Source: UMGS1279 sp045630265
Lineage (GTDB): Bacteria > Bacillota > Clostridia > Oscillospirales > Acutalibacteraceae
NCBI GenBank assembly: GCA_045630265.1
Contig: JAZQSV010000048.1
Coordinates: 1-17,405 of the forward strand
Length of the DNA: 17,405 bases
Direction: 5' to 3'
How positions within the stretch are numbered: position 1 is the stretch's first letter; each line of letters starts with the position of its first letter. This document shows, one piece after another, positions 14,084 to 17,405 of the stretch. A model generated the notes under the pieces. That model had not been told where the DNA came from. It was given only the letters and a program-made list of their open reading frames with translations, and made no database searches. The position numbers and the translations under genes were made by a program.

Positions 14084-15340
14084 CTATTCTACCTCTTTAG
14101 GAGTTACCGTTACCTTAATCTTTTCAACACGTTTTTCATCCATTTCGGTAACAATAACCGAAAGATTATCAACTTCGAAGGTATCTCCCTCTTTAGGAAT
14201 TTGCCCCAACATGTTCATAACCCAGCCGCTTACCGTTTGAACGTCGAACTCCTCATCAGTTTTAATGTCTAGCTCTTCAAACATTTCTTCAATATTTGTG
14301 CTTCCTAAAACAATATATTCATTTTCTCTAGAGGTAACGATTTCTTCGGTTACTTCATCGTGCTCGTCCCAAATTTCACCAACAAGCTCCTCCAAAATAT
14401 CCTCCAAGGTTACAATACCCATTGTGGAGCCGTACTCATCCAAAACAACCGCAATATGAAGCTTTTTAACCTGAAGTTCCTTTAAAAGCTCGTTAATCTT
14501 TTTATTTTGAGTGGTGTAAATAGCAGGTCTTACTATGCTTTTTATTGATGCCTTGGAGCTAAATACCTTGTTATAAAAATCTTTAAGATAAATAATGCCC
14601 GTAATATGGTCTATATTTTCGTGATATAGTGGTAACCTAGAATAACCGGTTTCAGCAAATATCTTTGCTATTTCTTCCTTTGTGGCGTCTTCGCTAACAC
14701 CCTCAATATCAATTCTGGGCGTTAAAACGTCAATGGCCTCCTGCTCCGAAAATTCAATAGCGCTTCGGATAAGGGTACTTTCCTGCTCGTTGAATTCGCC
14801 CTCTTCCTCTGCCTCTTCAACGAAGCTTAAAAGTTCTTCTTCAGTATCGGCCTTATTTTCTTCGGTTTTAAAAATTTTGACGGTAAGATTTGTAATAGCG
14901 CGCATTAAAACGGCAAAGGGCGCAAAAATTATAACGAAAATTTGTATAAAGCCAATAGTTTTGAGTGCAGTTTTTTCAGCAGTTGCCACCGCAACAGATT
15001 TAGGGAAAATTTCACAAATAAGCAAAATTGCAGCCGCAGAAATTAAAAGCGGTATAAAAAAGTTTGGTTCTTTAGTAAATAAATACTCGGATACAAGGCC
15101 GCTTAATAGTGCTGCCGATAAAATATTTAAAACTACACTGGCCACAATTGCAAGAGAGTTTAAATATTCAAGGTTATCCAAAAGTTTTAAAACAGATTTT
15201 GCTTTTTTGTTTCCATCACCTGCTAGGGTTTTAATTCTGGACCTGCTTAAATTTTGGTAGGCCGCGGAAGCACCCGAAAAAAGTGCCGAAAAAAGCACCG
15301 ATAAAATAACAATAATTAACGCTAAACTGTCACTTTCCAT
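14084..15340 (-). CDS. CorC/CNNM (TlyC, UPF0053) family Mg2+/Co2+ transporter
   Basis: This 418-residue membrane protein has an N-terminal DUF21/CNNM transmembrane domain (about 5-155), a CBS pair (about 205-325) containing DEYGSTMGIVTLEDILEELV (301-320), and a C-terminal CorC_HlyC domain (about 335-413). Relatives in Bacteria are implicated in Mg2+ or Co2+ efflux and Mg2+ homeostasis; the older hemolysin name is misleading. Membrane-domain polar residues such as Asn72 (VVLNIL) and Glu110 (CEIFPK) are kept, but the usual FSGSETALTSLSR-type motif reads FSGASAAYQNLSR (21-33), replacing the common Glu. The ribosome binding site (AAGGA) is about 12 bases from the ATG, which is rather far. It has no direct neighbour in an operon and is preceded by a leader ORF and terminator. 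Confidence 0.92.
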   Translation of the reverse strand: MESDSLALIIVILSVLFSALFSGASAAYQNLSRSRIKTLAGDGNKKAKSVLKLLDNLEYLNSLAIVASVVLNILSAALLSGLVSEYLFTKEPNFFIPLLISAAAILLICEIFPKSVAVATAEKTALKTIGFIQIFVIIFAPFAVLMRAITNLTVKIFKTEENKADTEEELLSFVEEAEEEGEFNEQESTLIRSAIEFSEQEAIDVLTPRIDIEGVSEDATKEEIAKIFAETGYSRLPLYHENIDHITGIIYLKDFYNKVFSSKASIKSIVRPAIYTTQNKKINELLKELQVKKLHIAVVLDEYGSTMGIVTLEDILEELVGEIWDEHDEVTEEIVTSRENEYIVLGSTNIEEMFEELDIKTDEEFDVQTVSGWVMNMLGQIPKEGDTFEVDNLSVIVTEMDEKRVEKIKVTVTPKEVE

Positions 15341-15390
15341 TTAAAATTTAATCCTTCCGTTTTTAAAAATTTATATAAATGACAACAAAA

Positions 15391-15424
15391 GGCATAGCCG
15401 AAACCTTTTGGTAACGGCCATGCC
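15391..15424 (-). terminator. intrinsic terminator (attenuator) between leader ORF and the CorC-family gene
   Basis: On the minus strand GGCAT-G-GCCG pairs with CGGC-T-ATGCC (10 bp including one G-U), then a 2x2 T/T internal loop, an ACC/GGT stem and an AAAA loop; TTTTGTTGTC follows. It lies 6 bases after the leader stop codon and 50 bases before the CorC-family ATG, so transcripts from the upstream promoter must pass it to express the transporter. Confidence 0.8.
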
Positions 15425-15430
15425 ACTAAT

Positions 15431-15484
15431 TTAAAAAATATGCAAAACTGTATTATATGTACAGTTCGCGTCCTCGTCGTCCAT
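15431..15484 (-). CDS. 17-residue acidic leader peptide upstream of the CorC-family gene
   Basis: An ATG at 15484 opens MDDEDANCTYNTVLHIF and stops at TAA. GGAG lies 8 bases upstream and a consensus promoter lies about 29 bases before the ATG, so it is placed to be translated. Residues 2-5 are all acidic (Asp-Asp-Glu-Asp). Acidic or proline-rich N-termini destabilise translating ribosomes at low Mg2+ in the mgtL leader of enterobacteria, and the downstream gene here is an Mg/Co transporter, so a sensing role is inferred. Codons 6-13 overlap a 7-bp hairpin (15446-15452 with 15460-15466). It is too short to be proven coding by composition; the support is the ordered set of promoter, ribosome site, ORF and terminator. 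Confidence 0.6.
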   Translation of the reverse strand: MDDEDANCTYNTVLHIF

Positions 15485-15512
15485 TTAAACTTCTCCAAAA
15501 ATATTTTTATGT

Positions 15513-15541
15513 ATTATATCACGACTTTTAAATTTTTGCAA
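15513..15541 (-). promoter_or_regulatory. promoter of the leader ORF and CorC-family gene
   Basis: On the minus strand TTGCAA (15536-15541), a 17-base spacer and a perfect TATAAT (15513-15518) with TG one base upstream (TGATATAAT) give a strong promoter. Transcription should start near 15506, leaving a leader of about 165 bases before the transporter gene. Confidence 0.82.
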
Positions 15542-15615
15542 GTACTATTTACCTTTTCATATGAAATAATGACTAAAATCTACCCAATTTGGTTAAATTT
15601 TGTTATTAAAATATG

Positions 15616-15644
15616 TTGACCAAGAAGTTTAATAATGTTATAAT
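15616..15644 (+). promoter_or_regulatory. pflB promoter
   Basis: TTGACC (15616-15621), a 17-base spacer and TATAAT (15639-15644) with an extended TGT precede a leader of about 30 bases. It is divergent from the leader-ORF promoter, 74 bases away. The AT-rich stretch between them shows no clear Rex or CRP-type site. Confidence 0.85.
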
Positions 15645-15682
15645 ATATCGATGTGAATATCAATATTTAAGGAGACATTAAA

Positions 15683-17405
15683 GTGGACTACAATTTTGCA
15701 GAATGGGAAGGCTTTGAAGGTGGTATTTGGCAAAAAGAAATTAACGTTCGAAGCTTTATTAAGCATAATTTCACCCCTTACGACGGAGATGAAAGCTTTT
15801 TAGAAAGCCCCACCGAAGATACCAAAAATCTTTGGGCCGAGGTTTTGGAACTTTTTAAGGCCGAGCGCGAAGCCGGCGGAGTGCTAGATATGGATACTGA
15901 AGTGATTTCCACCATTACCTCGCACGCTCCCGGCTATATAAACAAGGCAAAAGAAAAGATTGTTGGTCTTCAAACCGACAAACCACTTAAACGAGCCCTA
16001 ATGCCCTATGGCGGTATTCGTATGGCTGAAAAATCCTTAACCGAAAACGGTTACGGTATAGACCCACAGATTAAGGACTTTTTCACAACCCACAGAAAAA
16101 CACATAATGCGGGTGTGTTTGACGTTTACACCCCTGAAATGCGTGCCTGTCGTTCAAGTCATATAATTACGGGACTTCCAGACGCTTACGGCAGAGGACG
16201 TATTATAGGCGACTACCGTAGAGTTGCTCTTTACGGTGTTGACCGTCTTATTGAGGATAAGTTATCCCAAGAAGAAACTACCCGTTCTACAATGTATGAG
16301 GACGTTATTCGTATGCGTGAGGAAATTGCCGAACAAATTCGTGCCCTTAACGACCTTAAGAAGATGGCCGCCTCCTACGGCTTTGATATCTCTAGGCCGG
16401 CAAAAGACACAAAAGAAGCAATTCAGTGGCTGTATTTCGGTTACCTTGCAGCAGTCAAAGAGCAAAACGGTGCCGCAATGTCACTTGGCAGAACCTCCAC
16501 CTTCATTGATATTTATTCTGAAAGGGATATTAAAGAGGGCAGGTATACCGAAAGTGAGCTTCAAGAGTTTGTTGACCACTTTATTATGAAGCTTCGCCTT
16601 GTTAAATTTGCCCGCACACCCGAGTATAATGAGCTTTTCTCAGGTGACCCGCAGTGGGTTACTGAATCCATCGGCGGTGTTGCTATTGACGGTAGACACC
16701 TTGTTACAAAAATGTCCTACCGCTATTTGCATACCCTAAATAATCTGGGTGCCGCACCCGAGCCGAATCTTACGGTTTTATGGTCTACCCGTTTGCCCGA
16801 TAATTTTAAGCGTTTTTGCGCTAAAACCTCTATAGAAACCTCTTCCGTTCAGTACGAAAACGACGATATGATGCGTTTTACACACGGTGATGACTATGCA
16901 ATTGCCTGCTGTGTATCTTCAATGAACGTAGGCCTTGAAATGCAATTTTTCGGTGCAAGAGCAAACCTTGCAAAATGTCTTTTATACGCTATAAACGGCG
17001 GCGTGGATGAAATAAGCGGCAAGCAAATAGGCCCTAAATACCGTCCTATAACCTCTGAATACCTAGACTACGATGAGGTTATGCAGAAATATGATGATAT
17101 GATGCGCTGGCTTGCCGGTGTGTACGTTAATATGCTTAACATTATCCACTATATGCACGACAAATACTGTTATGAAAAAATACAAATGGCGCTCCACGAC
17201 AAGGAGGTTAAGCGTTGGTTTGCTACAGGTATTGCAGGTCTTTCAGTAGTTGCCGACTCACTTTCTGCAATTAAATATGCAAAGGTTAAGGTAATCCGCA
17301 ACGAAAGCGGCATTGCCACCGATTATGAGGTTGAAGGTGACTTCCCAAAATACGGCAACGATGATGACAGGGTTGACACCATTGCCTATGACGAAGTCGG
17401 ATCGT
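15683..17405 (+). CDS. pflB: pyruvate formate-lyase, C-terminus cut by window edge
   Basis: The frame opens with GTG at 15683, with AAGGAG 8 bases upstream, and runs 574 codons to the edge without a stop. PflB is a cytosolic glycyl-radical enzyme that splits pyruvate with CoA into acetyl-CoA and formate in anaerobic fermentation. The adjacent catalytic cysteines are Cys409-Cys410 in AIACCVSSM (E. coli Cys418-Cys419), followed by the strongly conserved MQFFGARANLAK and LNIIHYMHDKY. The family is about 740-760 residues, so roughly 180 residues including the glycyl-radical motif near the C-terminus lie outside. The cysteine pair identifies PFL and argues against glycerol dehydratase, choline lyase or other relatives. 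The activase gene pflA, often adjacent, may follow beyond the edge. Confidence 0.97.
   Translation, partial: MDYNFAEWEGFEGGIWQKEINVRSFIKHNFTPYDGDESFLESPTEDTKNLWAEVLELFKAEREAGGVLDMDTEVISTITSHAPGYINKAKEKIVGLQTDKPLKRALMPYGGIRMAEKSLTENGYGIDPQIKDFFTTHRKTHNAGVFDVYTPEMRACRSSHIITGLPDAYGRGRIIGDYRRVALYGVDRLIEDKLSQEETTRSTMYEDVIRMREEIAEQIRALNDLKKMAASYGFDISRPAKDTKEAIQWLYFGYLAAVKEQNGAAMSLGRTSTFIDIYSERDIKEGRYTESELQEFVDHFIMKLRLVKFARTPEYNELFSGDPQWVTESIGGVAIDGRHLVTKMSYRYLHTLNNLGAAPEPNLTVLWSTRLPDNFKRFCAKTSIETSSVQYENDDMMRFTHGDDYAIACCVSSMNVGLEMQFFGARANLAKCLLYAINGGVDEISGKQIGPKYRPITSEYLDYDEVMQKYDDMMRWLAGVYVNMLNIIHYMHDKYCYEKIQMALHDKEVKRWFATGIAGLSVVADSLSAIKYAKVKVIRNESGIATDYEVEGDFPKYGNDDDRVDTIAYDEVGS

Noticed and set aside
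14682..15260. 192-residue open frame on the plus strand opposite the CorC-family gene
   Set aside because: Serine/lysine-rich low-complexity translation with no motifs, mirroring the helices of the real gene.
15542..15615. Rex or CRP-type operator before pflB
   Set aside because: TTGTTATTAAAATATG and CCCAATTTGG have partial symmetry only; neither matches a full Rex or CRP consensus.
1..17405. tRNA genes, CRISPR arrays, transposases, integrases or defence genes
   Set aside because: None was seen on reading both strands; the genes are housekeeping and metabolic, and repeats are limited to terminators and short palindromes.

Overview
The window reads as chromosome from a low-G+C, anaerobic Firmicute, most likely a gut-type member of the Clostridia. 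The grounds are AT-rich intergenic regions, strong AGGAGG-type ribosome binding sites with frequent GTG and TTG starts, consensus TTGACA/TATAAT promoters with 17-base spacers, and hairpin-plus-U-tract terminators. Pyruvate formate-lyase, a flavodiiron protein fused to rubredoxin, and an ECF vitamin-transporter S component point to anaerobic, auxotroph-leaning metabolism. I see no tRNA, rRNA, CRISPR array, insertion sequence or phage gene.

Layout. Positions 1-3300 hold a metal operon on the minus strand: copper ATPase copA, copper chaperone copZ, then a ZIP-family transporter running off the left edge. Positions 3313-4949 hold guaB (IMP dehydrogenase) with its own consensus promoter and terminator. 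Positions 5039-6679 hold a DegV fatty-acid-binding protein and a hemolysin III/PAQR membrane protein, co-transcribed. Divergent from them (6803-7514) is an XRE regulator with a membrane tail. Positions 7546-9257 hold malQ behind a long structured leader that ends in a terminator. Positions 9260-12169 hold a coenzyme A locus: S component plus coaX on the minus strand and coaBC on the plus strand, fired from back-to-back promoters that share one 18-bp palindrome. Positions 12185-14038 hold a four-domain flavodiiron protein. Positions 14054-15541 hold a CorC/CNNM-type Mg/Co transporter gene preceded by a promoter, a 17-codon acidic leader ORF and an intrinsic terminator. Positions 15616-17405 hold pflB, cut by the right edge.

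How the genes work together. The S component probably imports pantothenate, CoaX phosphorylates it and CoaBC makes 4'-phosphopantetheine; CoA then feeds pyruvate formate-lyase. The flavodiiron protein protects oxygen-sensitive enzymes such as the glycyl-radical PflB.

The most interesting signal is the leader of the CorC-type gene. Its ORF begins Met-Asp-Asp-Glu-Asp, which resembles the Mg2+-sensing, ribosome-destabilising mgtL-type leaders of enterobacteria, but here it is coupled to an intrinsic terminator. Other notable points are the abutting CoA promoters, an IMP dehydrogenase that matches the Tritrichomonas foetus enzyme as I recall it in motifs and residue numbering, and unexplained structured leaders before malQ and the S-component gene.
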